Shown here in pieces: positions 1 through 11,595 of a stretch of DNA of 64,000 nucleotides (position 1 is its first letter; each line of letters begins with the position of its first letter). The position numbers and the translations under genes are program-made. This DNA is from Hyposmocoma kahamanoa (lineage: Eukaryota; Arthropoda; Insecta; Lepidoptera; Cosmopterigidae). The stretch spans positions 2,972,167-3,036,166 of the forward strand of contig NW_020653750.1 in the NCBI RefSeq assembly GCF_003589595.1, read 5' to 3'. A model generated the notes under the pieces. It did not search any database. It saw only the letters and a program-made list of their open reading frames with translations, and was not told the origin of the DNA.

Positions 1-205
1 CTGTGTGTCTGTGTGTCTGTGTGTCTGTGTGTCTGTGTGTCTGTGTGCCTGTGTGCCTGTGTGCCTGTGTCTGTGTGTCTGTGTGCCTGTGTCTGTGTGT
101 CTGTGTGTCTGTGTGTTTGTGCGTGTGCGTGTGCTTGTCCGTTTGCGTGCGCGTGTGTGTGCGTGCGCATGTGTGTGCGTGTGCGTGCGCGTAGGCGTGT
201 GTGTT
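1..205. repeat. TG-rich microsatellite
   Basis: Simple-sequence tract of alternating TGTG with regular C interruptions (TGTGTC, TGTGCC), grading into TGTGCG units before it decays near position 205. The array runs off the left edge, so its full length is unknown. Open reading frames through it are stop-free only because of the period and encode Cys/Val/Leu monotony. They are not genes. Confidence 0.95.
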
Positions 206-1772
206 TGTGTTATTGTATTTGTATTTTATCTATCACCGTTTTGCATTCATAGTTATAGCATTGGGTATATATTTAGTTCCGTGTTTAATTTATTGTAAAG
301 CTGACTTGAACGCTTTTTGTATTGGATGCTGATAGATCAATGAAATTTAATCTGTTATTGGACATAAAATTTGTCTCAATAAAACCCATAACTAATTAAA
401 ATCTCGCTCGTGTGCCTCATGATTAGGCTTAAATGCTTGCTTAGAAAGATACTATATTCTGTAATATATTCATAAAATTTTATAGCATGTTATAATAATT
501 ATGTGCCTCAAATAGAACCCTGATAAATTTACGAGATACATTACGTAAATAGTGTCAAAAGAGTAAAATAATGGTGATGAAACTATTTTTTCAAATCTCA
601 AGTCTCGTATAGATATTTTTTTTTCAAACAAACCAATGTCTCGGGCCCTTTACTGGTTCAATGGTCACGACTGACTGAGATGGTAAAGTCATCAACCAAT
701 TAACATTCCAATTTGCGCCACAGACTTTTTGCAGAATATTTATTTTAACAATATGAATATTTATTCAATTAAATTTTCATGATTAAAAGAAAATTAGAAA
801 TATGTAGCAATAGCGAAGCCTAAGGATTCGACATTAAAATTAAGACTTACCGCATTAGCGTGATGCCCATGTTTCAAATGCAATTGATCTAAAAGTGCAA
901 CGCTCTCAGTATCCATGGTGTTTCTCGAGAAACTAACATACCCTCATTATTTGAGGGCATGTCACAATTTTCTCCGTGAGTGCTCCACGAATTTTCTCGA
1001 GAATTTTGATAGTTCAGCCTATGCAATTTACATCATGATTTTCTAATATAATATAATACCAACAAAATACAAGAATACAACACTAACCTAACATTAGAAA
1101 ATGTTATGACACTGACAGTTTTTGTCATGAAAAGTTCGGATATCGGAGATTAAAAATATTTTTGATAAAACTATGATAAAACTCATTATTGTTACAAAGG
1201 GGAATTAATCAATGTTCCTGGCCATTGACCTGTGGCCCTTCCATGAACTCTGACCTAAAATGAATCATTGTGAGACAGTGCTACATAAAGTGTATATCAA
1301 CATCCCGCTTTTTGTCGTTTCGAGCCTATACTGAACTGTAATAAGAGTTCATGGTAAGGCACCCTGGTTCCTTTTGGATCAGTGAGGATCGAGGCCTCTC
1401 CCTTCTTAATTAATGGTACAACGCTAATTTCAGTGCAATATAGTTATTCAACATAGAGTTCACTACACTTGAATAGGTATTAACTTTTTTTTTTTATAGC
1501 ACGGGGCTAACGTTTCGCATTTTCAACACCCGGTGGCGTCACTTGTCTGACGCATGTTCAAAATTTATAAAACACGCGCTTTGTATGTTACGATCATATT
1601 TCTTTTTTTAATAATAAAAGGAACAAATAATATATTCATGATAACGTAATTTTTGTAAAGTATTTAAGATGAATGGTTGGTGGAATTAGGTAATGAAATT
1701 ACGAAACGATTTTTTTAAGTTAATAATTTTGTTTATTACATGATGATAGTGTTCTTTGATGATCATTTCAGA
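206..1772. other. Intergenic AT-rich stretch, no gene seen
   Basis: No exon-like open frame with plausible splice sites was found. A decayed family-B copy lies at about 585-705 (key motif TCTCGGGCCCTTTACTGG). Short poly-T tracts occur. Nothing else can be supported. Confidence 0.6.
585..705 (+). repeat. Family-B foldback repeat, decayed single arm
   Basis: Matches the left arm and centre of the better preserved copies at 23268-23419 and 49006-49160: AAACTATTTTT, then CAAACAAACC, then CGGGCCCTTTACTGG, then ATGGTCACGACTGACTGAG. The right inverted arm is missing, so it can no longer form the hairpin. Confidence 0.6.
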
Positions 1773-1912
1773 TTTTTTTATAATATCAAGTCACGGGACG
1801 AACAAGTCGTGCGCCTGATGGTAAGATACACGCCTGTCCATAACAGTTGCAGTGCCACTCCGAGCTTTAAATCGCAAAGATCTGAGGGGTACTGCCACTT
1901 CGCTCGTCACCC
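1773..1912 (-). repeat. Dispersed repeat family A, truncated copy
   Basis: Begins with a T-run followed by TATAATATCAAG and contains GACGAACAAGTCGTGCGCCT, CCATAACAGTTGCAGTGCCA and TTTAAATCGCAAAGATCTGA. All of these are shared with about nine other copies in the window. Taking the A-rich end as 3', this copy lies on the minus strand and has lost its 5' half. The A-rich end suggests a SINE or a short LINE 3' tail. I could not confirm tRNA ancestry. Confidence 0.7.
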
Positions 1913-2796
1913 GACAATTTGATTTCGATGAGGAGCGTTATTATAATAAGCAACATAGAGCTTTACGTCCGTCTTCTTGAACCTGTATATTTACAGTAAA
2001 CATAATACATGTCGCATACATCCGTATTTATGGAAAATATGTGCATAAATCTCAACATAATTTCATTTTTATTTCTCAATTTATTTATTGCACACGTGTC
2101 TTTATTGATAGGTACGCCTTAAGGCTAGGCTAGGTACGCGTACATAATAATAAATAAAGGTACGTCTGCACAAGAACGTTGCAGCTTTTGTGACTCAATA
2201 TAATAATACTAAAGAAACAGTTAAAATACTATTAATCAAGTAAAATCATACAATTTCAGATCGTCATTCAAAAAGTCACTCAGAGAGCGGTAGCACTTTG
2301 TAGGTCAATGGTATTGTGAGGACACGATGTAATTTAGACCGCAAAAAACTTATATCCCTGTTTCACCTTATTGCGGCTTTATTTATTTTTGTATGGTGGA
2401 CAACTTTCAAATATTTGCATTTTATATGCGGAGTTTGTAATTGTTTATTGCGCTTAGCTTTGGTGCAATATTTTTTTTATAATATTTTTTTCATCGATTT
2501 TTTCATTACATATAGTATGTACCAATTAAAAAATAGGGAACGAGGAGGAAACGAGGGAAACGTTAGTTCTCTTATAAAATGCTGTTTGCAGCCAATTCTT
2601 GGACCTATGTTTGCATTTTTTTACACTACACTTTTTTGTAACACAAAGATAATATTGTTACAGAGAGATAGAACGCGCATGGTTAAAGCATGAGGACCAT
2701 CTCCTCATAACAACTTCTCATCCATGCATATGCATAAGCCATAAGCATAATATGCTGCTAGCGAAGCTTTGAAATTAGTATTTATTCATAGGACAT
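1913..2796. other. Intergenic, no gene seen
   Basis: AT-rich. The only long frame (2316-2693, 125 codons) is dominated by Phe, Ile and Leu from AT-rich codons and has no recognisable domain or splice context, so it is not called. Confidence 0.5.
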
Positions 2797-2925
2797 GAAA
2801 CTATTTATTCGGATCTAAATCGTGTGTATTTGTTTTTTCAAACAAACCAACATTTCGGCCCCTTTACTGATCCCATGGTCACGGCTGACTGAGATTGTAA
2901 AGTTATCAACCAGTATGTGTAACAA
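2797..2925 (+). repeat. Family-B foldback repeat, single arm
   Basis: Carries ATGAAACTATTTATTCGGAT, TAAATCGTGTGTATTTG, CAAACAAACCAACATTTCGG and CCCATGGTCACGGCTGACTG, in the same order as the other family-B copies. The second inverted arm is absent. Confidence 0.65.
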
Positions 2926-3244
2926 AAAGCAAACCACCCTATTTTTCAATATAGTTACAGCCGCTGTGCTCGCCATTCTGCCGACATCCTCTCGTCGCCC
3001 ACCTGGTGTCATCTCGTTGCACCCAAAACAACTTTAGTTTTCGCCGATGTCTCTAATATCATATTAAATTGTTAGTTAAATCTACACTATTTGGAGACGT
3101 GGGTATGAAGTGACTGCGTGAGGGTAACGAGTGGCTAACGTGCAGATAATAATAAACTTTATTTTGTTATTGGCAAAAGGAAAAGAAATCATATATTATA
3201 TTTTTTACAGTTCACATCACAAATCACAAATGCATAGGTGCTTT

Positions 3245-3440
3245 CTAAAAACACAAAATTCTTGTAGCCAATTGAAAGTCATTAAGATCACCGCTGGAAT
3301 TTTGCGTCGGAGTTTGCATAAACTCTTCAAGTTGATACGTGATAACAATAGCAGAATGTTGATTAACTTTACCAAAACTATAATCATCTGACCTCCCAAA
3401 TGTGGTAAGAAGAGTGCCGGATTTTCCTGCAATCATATTG
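3245..3440 (-). CDS. Possible terminal exon of an unrecognised gene (low confidence)
   Basis: On the minus strand a candidate acceptor (ATGATTGCAG) is followed by an open frame that stops at 3245. In the preferred frame the peptide contains KSGTLLTTFGRSDDYSFGK and QLEEFMQTPTQNSSGDLNDF, a soluble mixed composition unlike the AT-driven junk frames nearby. It could be a downstream exon of the candidate gene at 4220-4822, because it is on the same strand. However, the phases do not match directly: it needs phase 1 and the upstream exon ends in phase 0. An extra exon would be needed, or the two are unrelated. No family recognised. Confidence 0.2.
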
Positions 3441-3651
3441 AAATTTAACGACGTGGATTTAGTTGTTTCCAATGTCACTATGATTTTTCAAGAAGCATAT
3501 TAAGATATCATAGATATTAACCAGATTAATATTTCTATTGATTATAGTTATTACTAAAAAAATGTGTCGGTTGCAAATAAATATTTTGGAATAATAATGT
3601 TTTTGGATGTGTGTAAGCCACTAACTTGGTAGTTAAAACTCGACAGTCTGT

Positions 3652-4107
3652 ACTAGTGATGCAACAGACCCCTGCTTGAATTTGTGCAATTGCGGACGTT
3701 CCACACGTTTTTTCACATCTTTTATCTTTCTGTTTCCACAACTTTATTACGGAACTTTAATCGTGAGTTTTAAACGTTCGCAACTGATCAGGCGCTAACG
3801 CGGATTGCTTAGTGTTGGTGCGCGCTTTTTTTAGCATTTTTGTGTAGTTCTATATGTGTTTACCAGCTCCCACAATTTGCTATTCTAACGGACCTATTAA
3901 GATTTATATTGTGTTGTATGGAGAGAAATAAACATATTTATTTATTATAATTTATTTAATTATGGAACCAAAAACAAGCACTATTTAGAATTATTTTGTA
4001 GAGATCTTTATAGTATTTACACTTTCGCTTTCGCAAATGGTTCCGTTTCTGCTAAGATTTAATTTTAACGTCTATTTCCGTTATGACGTTTCTATTGCAT
4101 CACTAGT
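3652..4107. mobile_element. MITE with ACTAGTGATGCAA terminal inverted repeats
   Basis: The left end ACTAGTGATGCAACAGA and the right end (reverse complement ACTAGTGATGCAATAGA) are inverted copies about 455 bp apart. The interior is AT-rich and non-coding. The termini resemble those of hAT-type elements, but I see no clear 8-bp target-site duplication, so the superfamily is only a guess. Confidence 0.5.
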
Positions 4108-4219
4108 CGGGACCCACTTACACAAATCAGCGTTTTCGGTAATTAATAGCTTTTTAATTATTAAAACACCTATTAAAAATTGACTATAAATAATGAATAC
4201 AAATTAAAACAATAATTAC

Positions 4220-4393
4220 CGTAAAACATCCAGCTAAAACGCAAGCATATTGCACTAGAGCCATGGATGTAGCTATAATTTTAAGATCGTGTACTAGCAT
4301 AAAATCTTGTTCCAAATCATCTAATGCTTCCGTGGGAGTATTCAGCGAAGGCTGTTCACCGAGGTGCCGCCTCAAATGGTTTGCACTTATAAA
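4220..4393 (-). CDS. Candidate internal exon of an unrecognised membrane protein
   Basis: The minus strand shows a good acceptor (TATATCTTCTTACAG) followed by 58 open codons and a donor (ACG then GTAATT), phase 0 at both ends. The peptide includes SANHLRRHLGEQPSLNTP, TEALDDLEQDFMLVHDL and a hydrophobic stretch IIATSMALVQYACVLAGCF that could cross a membrane. Base composition is clearly less AT-rich than the flanks, as expected of coding DNA. It joins in frame to the exon at 4691-4822 across an intron of about 297 nt. The product is unrecognised and the 3' continuation is not established. A hAT-like MITE lies just downstream (3652-4107), which may interrupt an intron. Confidence 0.4.
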
Positions 4394-4690
4394 CTGTAAG
4401 AAGATATATCATCCTTGCCGTTTGTGTAGTCTGATTGCCTATATTGTATTGATTATCGTATGGACTATCAAACTTTATAATTATATTCACAACACTATAA
4501 ACATTGGTTCCAATGCATAATTGTATTAAAAAGACTAAACAATTAACAAATAGTAACATGTACAGCGAATTATTTGTAATTTTATACGGATAGATCAATC
4601 TTATATGAAATACACAATAAATTTAAGTGTTTAAATAATGGCTGTTTCTTTAGAAACGAAAAAGCTATCAAAATATTACGATTCACTTAC

Positions 4691-4822
4691 AAATCCAATA
4701 ACTGAATAGAAATATGTATAAGGAATACTAAAAAGAAAAGTAGGATTTTCACAAAATACTCTGGTTCTTCCCAAGTAAGGTCTTAGTATCGGATCTAATA
4801 AAATACTAAAAGGAAGCTTCAT
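4691..4822 (-). CDS. Candidate first exon of an unrecognised membrane protein
   Basis: Minus-strand ATG at 4822 opens 44 codons ending at a strong donor (GGATTT then GTAAGT), phase 0. The peptide starts MKLPFSILLDPILRPYLGRT and ends in FLFSIPYTYFYSVIGF, a hydrophobic segment that would continue into the next exon (4220-4393) to complete a membrane span. Both exons are below usual open-frame length cut-offs and were found from their splice signals. No homologous family is recognised, and no promoter was identified. Chance is possible, but the matched phases and strong donor argue for a real gene or a relic of one. Confidence 0.4.
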
Positions 4823-6274
4823 CTCACAACTTGTAAAAAATGCTTTGTGACATCACTTTATAATTTCACTTTGATTTAAAATTGCAATTTATTGTTAAAA
4901 TGGCTCGACCACAAAACTAAAACATGAGGGAATACGACTCTTATAGAAATACATATCTGACCTAGGACTCCCTTTATTTTTTTTCATCCTCCAAGCTTAT
5001 GACAGACAAACAGAATAGAAATAAATTAAATTTACGATATAATCCTCTTTGCTTACGATTTAGCAGATTTTAAAATAGTCCGTCTTTTTTGAAGACGATA
5101 TGTAATGACAGCTTATTGCGCGATGTTTTATCTGTAAATTGTAATGGTCTAGAATAGAGAATCAGGGGAATTAATATTTTACTAATTTGGACATTAAGAA
5201 TAAAAAAGACAATAACGCAATTATTAATCATTAGCATATTATTTCATTACAATCCCAAAACGGACTTTTTTGCAAAATTTTGCCTTCTCTCCATAGGTCA
5301 ATGCTTCTCTCACAATCTATCGATGTCGCCAACAACTTCATGACTATTTAAAACCCTGCACATATCATTTTAGACTATTTATTTTTTTCCACCATCTAAG
5401 ATTTTATTCCGACTTCAAAAAAGACAGTTTATGCTAGCGTCTTCATAAAAAAACATTACCTAAGCCAATGATATCTACGTATAGTCAAGACCACGTCAAG
5501 TTTCACACTTTGTACTTTGGACCGTTGTTACCATAAGCGCCATAGAGTTGGATTTAAATCTTAAGTGTCAAGCTTGACGTGTTCTTGACCCTGTACTAGC
5601 TTAGTTCTCATGCTTCACTAATGTACGGTAAGACGCTACACATCATTTGGTTAGTTGTCAGACATTCAACATAGCGAACGCAGATGCGGTGTTTGAAAAT
5701 TAAGTTTCATCTATGTGTTGTTCACATTTCTCTATTTGACTAATTGTGTGAACATAAATTAAACGTTTTAAATTATTCACATTGATTCGATAATAATGAT
5801 AAGTAATGGTTTTTGATTAATTTGTACATTAGGTATAATATTTCATAATTGCGAAATAGTATACAAAATTTCACACTATCCATCTCGTTTTGCACGCATG
5901 TTAAAACAAGAAAACATAAATCATACATTAGTAAGCGACATAGTGTTCTGACTACACATAATAGAATATTGTATAATACATATGATTATAACAGTTATAT
6001 AATAAATAAATTTTAAAAATATAGAAAAGACGTCTGCATAATCTAAAGATCTTTCTTTACCTTTCCGCAAGAAAAGTACATAAATATGATAACATCAATA
6101 TTTTCTACAACACGACAGATTTTTTTATTTATTTAATTTGTCTTTCTTTTTAGTATAATGATTATATCCCAATATGCATAGACTGTCACGTCCGTCCACG
6201 GTACTATGGTACTGATACTCTTTGACAAAATTCAACACTAATACAAAGTGACAAAACACTACCACTAATAATAC
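4823..6274. other. Intergenic AT-rich stretch with one small hairpin repeat
   Basis: No exon-like frames were found. The only structured element seen is the inverted repeat at 5484-5589. Confidence 0.5.
5484..5589. repeat. Small inverted repeat (about 27-nt arms)
   Basis: Left arm GTCAAGACCACGTCAAG followed by TTTCACACTT, and right arm AAGTGTCAAGCTTGACGTG followed by TTCTTGAC, are imperfect reverse complements around a spacer of about 52 nt. A degenerate relative may lie near 25240-25290. It is consistent with a very short MITE. Confidence 0.5.
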
Positions 6275-6400
6275 CTATCCATAACAGTTACAGTGCCACT
6301 CGAAACCGGAACACAGTAATGCTGACATTACTGTAACAAATAGGTAAGGTGGCAGTGCTTCCCTGGACGAACTCTTTCACAGGGAGCTCTACTGCTACTA
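6275..6400 (-). repeat. Dispersed repeat family A, internally deleted copy
   Basis: Shares CCATAACAGTTACAGTGCCA, then jumps directly to GGAACACAGTAATGCTGACA, then AGGTAAGGTGGCAGTGCTTC and GGGAGCTCTACTGCTACTA. The middle of about 110 nt seen in full copies is missing. Confidence 0.7.
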
Positions 6401-6981
6401 AAGCCTGCCAGTTCCTATTCGGCCAGAAATTCTCTTTACGTCATCCAATATCACAACGAAATATAGGTACGTACATTGTTTATTTGAAACACTACATTTA
6501 TGCGGTGTTTGAAATAGTTTGAATCACTTCGTTTAGCAAGCCTGGCGGAACCTCTCAGCAGTCATACTTTTTATGATCATATCCATGATAGAACATGCGA
6601 CACTTCTAACCGAAATAATTACAATTTGGCTTGTTAAGGTTTATTGTTTTCAGAGTCCACTTACGTAAAATTATTACCGGGCTAGCTATATCATGGGCTT
6701 CATTGGTTAATACAAATTGTATGCCTATATTGTGGTAGGTCAATGTTGCCTATTCATAAATGCAATTTTATTAACCTTACTTTGTTTCGGCAAAGTTACC
6801 TACCTACTTATGTGATTTTTACTTTTTTGTTATCATAATTGACGGTTTTTTATTTAGATGGATATCACAGCCATACAAATAAAAAACATTGATGTGGTTG
6901 ACGAGGAGACCTATAAAGATACTTGGCATCGGTTATCGCCCCTCACACTGACACGAGATGTTTTATGATATGCTAAGTAAC

Positions 6982-8406
6982 GACTCTAAAATTGAACTTC
7001 GACTCACGTTACTCCGACAATATGTTACATCGATATGATTTTACTTAGACATTACGCTACTCCGACAACACAGACGAGATGTTTCTTAAAAAAATCTTTG
7101 TACTCAGATAAGAAAAATCGTCATTATAAACCCACGTAGGAAATGGTTTCATAAATCTTAGATCAATATAACAAAAAAAAACTTTTTTTGGGAACACAAT
7201 TTAAACCTACCCTCAAAATATAAAAGTGCTGTGTAAAAAGTAAATCGGTAATAATGTAGCATATCAATATAAAATTTTAACACATTTTATCCAACGCCAT
7301 TGCGTTGATTCCAATTTGAATGAATGCCGTTTTTTGTTTACAAAAACCTAATTACAGTAAACAGGAAAAACATGAATTATTAGTTTCGGGACGTAAGAAA
7401 ATTTGAAACTGCTTTTCGAAGTAGAATTTTGGACAATGGATTGGACCATTGAAATAATATATTTTATTTTATTTTAATAAAATGTTTTTGTTAGACTTTA
7501 TCTGAGTGTTTTTAATGGGACAATATGGGGAAATCCGAAACCATAGAAGATATAAGAAAACTGTCTTAGGAACCATAAAGATTTATTTATAAAATAAATT
7601 TTTTGATTGTCCATGAAAATTAATAAAATGTATCAAAATTTTGTTTTGTTCTAATCGACTCAGAGTCATGAAGGGACCATTTTATTGTGTGGGACGAAAA
7701 AATCGGGGCAGCAGAAGTTGATCAAATTCCATAAAATATTTTTCATACAAAATAAATAAAATTTAATGAATTTTTTAATGCTAATAGACTCAGTTTCTTG
7801 AAAGAATAACTTCAATGTACCAGAAGAAAAAATCGGGACAGCAAAGTTGGTCATATTCAATAAAAAAAATTTCATACCCAATAACATTTAATGAAATTTG
7901 ACCGCTCTGCTGTCCCGATTTTCTTCGTCCGCTACAATGAAATAATTCCGTCATGAAACTGAGTCGAGCGGCACTAAAAAATATTTTAAACAATTTTAAT
8001 CGTTTTTATGGACAACTCACGCTTGACCAAAAAATTTACTATGCCACAATTGTTTTCACAAAAAAAAGACGACTTTGTGGTTCCTAAGATAGTTTCCTTG
8101 TATGTTCTATGGTTCCGGCTTCCCCATACTGTCCCATTTTAAAAAACACTCTCTGTATTTTAATAAAATAAATTTCCTATTATATAATGTTGTCCTTTTT
8201 TTGGTATATTAATCGATATAAGAAACCATTTCCTACGTGAGTTTGTAGTAGAAAAATCATCATTATTTTTCTTATCTGAGTACAAAGATTTTTTTAAGAA
8301 TAATCTTGTCTGTATTGTCGGAGTAGCGTAACGTCGGAGTAGAGTAAAATCATGTCGATGTAACATATTGTGGGAATAGCGTGTGTCGAAGTTCAATTTT
8401 AGAGTC
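6982..8406. mobile_element. Large foldback element (about 1.4 kb, long inverted arms)
   Basis: The ends are inverted copies. Left GACTCTAAAATTGAACTTCG is matched by right CGAAGTTCAATTTTAGAGTC, and similarity continues inward for about 200 nt with scattered changes (left about 6982-7165, right about 8205-8406). A second inverted pair lies inside: AACACTCAGATAAAGTC-like sequence near 7500 and AACACTCTCTGTATTTT near 8145, each next to GGGACAATATGGGGA / TCCCCATACTGTCCC. The core holds short repeats with CGGGACAGCA and its complement TGCTGTCCCGATTTT. Frames inside are shadows of the repeat and encode no transposase. A fragment of the same family occurs at 46310-46530. Confidence 0.65.
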
Positions 8407-8407
8407 T

Positions 8408-8620
8408 AGACGCTTATAGAAGCACTGCAGGGGCACCACTATGGCGCTGCAGGGGCACCACTATGGCGCTGCAGCCGCGCCACTACTCATTTTCATACAA
8501 TATTTAGAAGCGCAGCGGCGCGTGGCGTTACGCGCGTGTCGCTTTTGCAGACTTAAATATTGTATGAAAATTGGTAGTGCGCGGCAAACGCGCCACTATA
8601 CAGCGCTTCTATAAGCGTCT
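8408..8620. mobile_element. Palindromic MITE (213 bp) abutting the foldback element
   Basis: Terminal inverted repeats AGACGCTTATAGAAGC and GCTTCTATAAGCGTCT are exact. Inner arms around ATTTTCATACAATATTTA and TAAATATTGTATGAAAAT are also inverted. Near the left end a unit of about 22 bp (CTGCAGGGGCACCACTATGG) is tandemly duplicated. Much richer in GC than its surroundings, with no coding capacity. Confidence 0.75.
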
Positions 8621-11480
8621 AATTTGAAGGCGCCTAAACCAGTGTAAGATTATAACTTTATAGGACAGTTTAAACCGGTGTCGCCGCACGCATACATTTG
8701 AAAACGTAATCTTAGTTTAATACTAAGATAACATACTTTTGATTGGATATAAATTATCAAACGAAACTAGTCAACAGTAAAAAAGTTTTTGAATTTATTT
8801 CGAGTTATTTGAATCCAACAAGGTTTTATTATTACTAACTAATCATTTAAAACTAAGAAACCTATGAACAACAACTTCTTGAAACAAAAGCAAAAAGTTA
8901 TATTTGGTATAATTAGGGTTGACCACGAAGTGTATAGCAACGGCACTTAAAGCAATTTCTTCGTAAACCAACGTAACGACTTTTCCACGCACACATTTGT
9001 TACCAAATAAGCATAAGGTTTACTACACACAATATTAATTGATATTAGCTACGCAGGAGTGTGCGTAAAGCAGCTACACAATACAATCACAGTATTAATG
9101 ATTTATTGAACTGTCATCGTACTTTAACATAAAAAATTTCTAGACTATCCGTTCAGTGGAAGGGTCAAATATTAAAACACAGTCATCATAAAAATCTTTA
9201 TTTTCCCTTCAGGGAAATTAAATATATTTCAATATACTGACTGAATAAGACAATACCTACAGCGTCGACGAGCTTGTCAAGAAAATGAAGATACTTTTTT
9301 CTGAAAGCGAAGAAGCGAATCATTTGTTCCAAGAAAACTTGGTGAAAAATAACTGACAATGATTCAGAAATATTTTCACATTTAGATGTGGTCTATAAAC
9401 ATGGGGAAGGCGTGTCATGTTTTACCTGATTAACCAAATTATTTATGCCCCTGCCTTTAGAAATATTCTGTTGTTATTCATAGGTATATAATCTGCTGTA
9501 ATAAAATGCCTTATAGCAAACATTTAGCTTTTCCTGCCTGTTGCTTCAGCCCATTTCTCCTTTAAAAAGTATCCGGCGGGAAACCCGGGAAACAAAAAAA
9601 ATCAATACTAAAAAATTGCTAGTGTTAATCATGCCCATAATAAAACTAAGAACTCATTCGGATGAAGGTCACGCATAATAAGCAAGACGTAGACGAGGGA
9701 AAGAAAGTATCAATTCTCATAAAGCCTTCAGTTGATACTTCACGAGCTTACGGGCATAGTAAAATTATCGATATGCTATACCTCTATATTATATTATATT
9801 TCCTTTTTTCTATTAATATATCGTTTTTCCTTCTCAACCATAAACTATAGTTAACAATACCCGCGATATTGTGAGCGTCGGGACCAAAACATTTAAGTAA
9901 TCAACATTTTTAGCTTTTAAATAGCCAACGTGTAAACACTTATTGTTTACACATTGGTACCTACTTACCGCTATAATAAAAAAAATGTTTAAACCACAAC
10001 TGGGTTTTTAAATACAGAGTTTAGTTTATCGATAATTTGATTACTACACGCAGACCCACTACCAGGGTGATCCTCTGTACGTCACTAGTGCCAGCAATTC
10101 ATTGAGCGTCATTTGAAATCTTCTTTTGACGGGGGCGATGAATAGCAACCAATGTTTATTGTTATAATGGGTTGCCACAACATACTTTTGTTTCGAAATT
10201 GTACTGTTCAAATTATTAGAGAGTTTCAGTACTTACCCATGAAATGAAATCACTCCCGAAGTATTTTTTTGTTTTGTTTCTGGCACTTTGCGGTTTGCGT
10301 TTGTGCCATTGCAAACCAGGGAAACTTATTCACGGAAAACAATGGAAAGGGAAAATAGTGCGATTAAGGTTAAATAGATTCCTATTGTTTCACACAAACG
10401 TAAGAATCTTATGACAAACAATATATAGCTGTATATTTATAATTTGACACAATTGAAAGTTATAAACGAAGCGAAACATTTATATATTATAGGACTATTA
10501 GATGACAAAATAAGCTTTATAGTAGTAGAAACAGGGAATCCAATGGAGATGAGGACATGGAACAAAAAGGAATGATCATATAAAGGACAGTTGAGTACAA
10601 TATGATTCAGAAAATCTATCTCTCCTAATGGCATAGTTCTATTTTTTTTTTTACAATTTTTTTACATTTGCCACAACATTTGCAACAACTGCCACGCTGT
10701 TGATACTCATGGGAGAGTCTGCTCATAGGCTAGGTAACGCGTGTCCCGCCTACTAACCAGTCTATAGTATTTGTTTGGTATGTGGTTGAGGACTACCTGA
10801 AAATCTTCCAGGCCAACCATTTTAAAGGGACAAGTAACTACAACAGACTTGATGGTATCGATGGACGACCGATTAGTAGATGCCATGTAGATCCAATGAC
10901 CGATTAGCGGAGTCGATTGGGTCTTACAATCTGAGGATTAATATCCTTACTATCCACTTCCTTTTTACTAGCCTCACGAAGGAAAGATAAAACGTTGTAC
11001 AATACTTGTGATACAAATCAATGTTTCAAAATGTTTTGTTGTTTTTATTTTAACACTCCATTTATTTGTCCTGATTAATCTCAGGACGAAAGAATGTTAA
11101 AAACTCATATGTTGCACAGGTATAGTTTTGTCTCTTGCATGCTTAAGAGCATTGCAGAGTTATCGCCAAGTAAATTGTGGTTGGCCTGAGGATTATATGA
11201 AAATGAGGGTGACGAAAAATATATGGAAGCTTGACTTGTTACATCTCATGTTCATTAATATGAACTTAATACGTCCACTGTCCATTGCGCTCTGATAGAA
11301 ACTAGAACGAATGAAGGATTGAAAACATCTCAGGATCGGTTATGGCTTAGTGCCACATTATGTTAGGTGGAAGTCTTTTTATAATATTACTACTAAGTAC
11401 GATTACTTTAGAGCTGCAATTACTTCTGATAGTTCGGTAGGTGCCTACTACTGTATTTAAGACCTTTTACGAAAATAATC
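8621..11480. other. Intergenic AT-rich stretch, no gene seen
   Basis: Includes unremarkable AT-rich DNA. A frame at 9662-9850 and another at 10437-10634 lack codon bias, domains or splice context and are treated as chance. No repeat of the named families was recognised here. Confidence 0.5.
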
Positions 11481-11482
11481 AG

Positions 11483-11488
11483 TTTATT
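11483..11488 (-). terminator. Candidate polyadenylation signal (AATAAA) of the minus-strand GT32-like gene
   Basis: TTTATT on the plus strand reads AATAAA on the minus strand, about 110 nt beyond the stop codon at 11596-11598. It is a canonical hexamer at a plausible distance. In such AT-rich sequence a chance occurrence cannot be excluded. Confidence 0.4.
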
Positions 11489-11595
11489 ATGACATCTAAA
11501 ATAATCTAAGGATTAAAGTAACTAGAAAAATTTGCTACTTGAAATACAGTCGACAATCAATCGAAAAAGTAGAAAGAAACAAATATTTTAAATAA

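Noticed and set aside
3..298. Three overlapping frames rich in Cys and Val
   Set aside because: They run through the TG-rich microsatellite. The period keeps them open and they have no protein character.
2316..2693. 125-codon frame with hydrophobic N-terminus
   Set aside because: Composition follows AT-rich DNA (Phe, Ile, Leu, Tyr), with no domain, no codon bias and no splice or poly(A) context.
7666..8396. Minus-strand frames inside the 1.4-kb foldback
   Set aside because: They are translations of the inverted repeat arms and show no transposase motifs.
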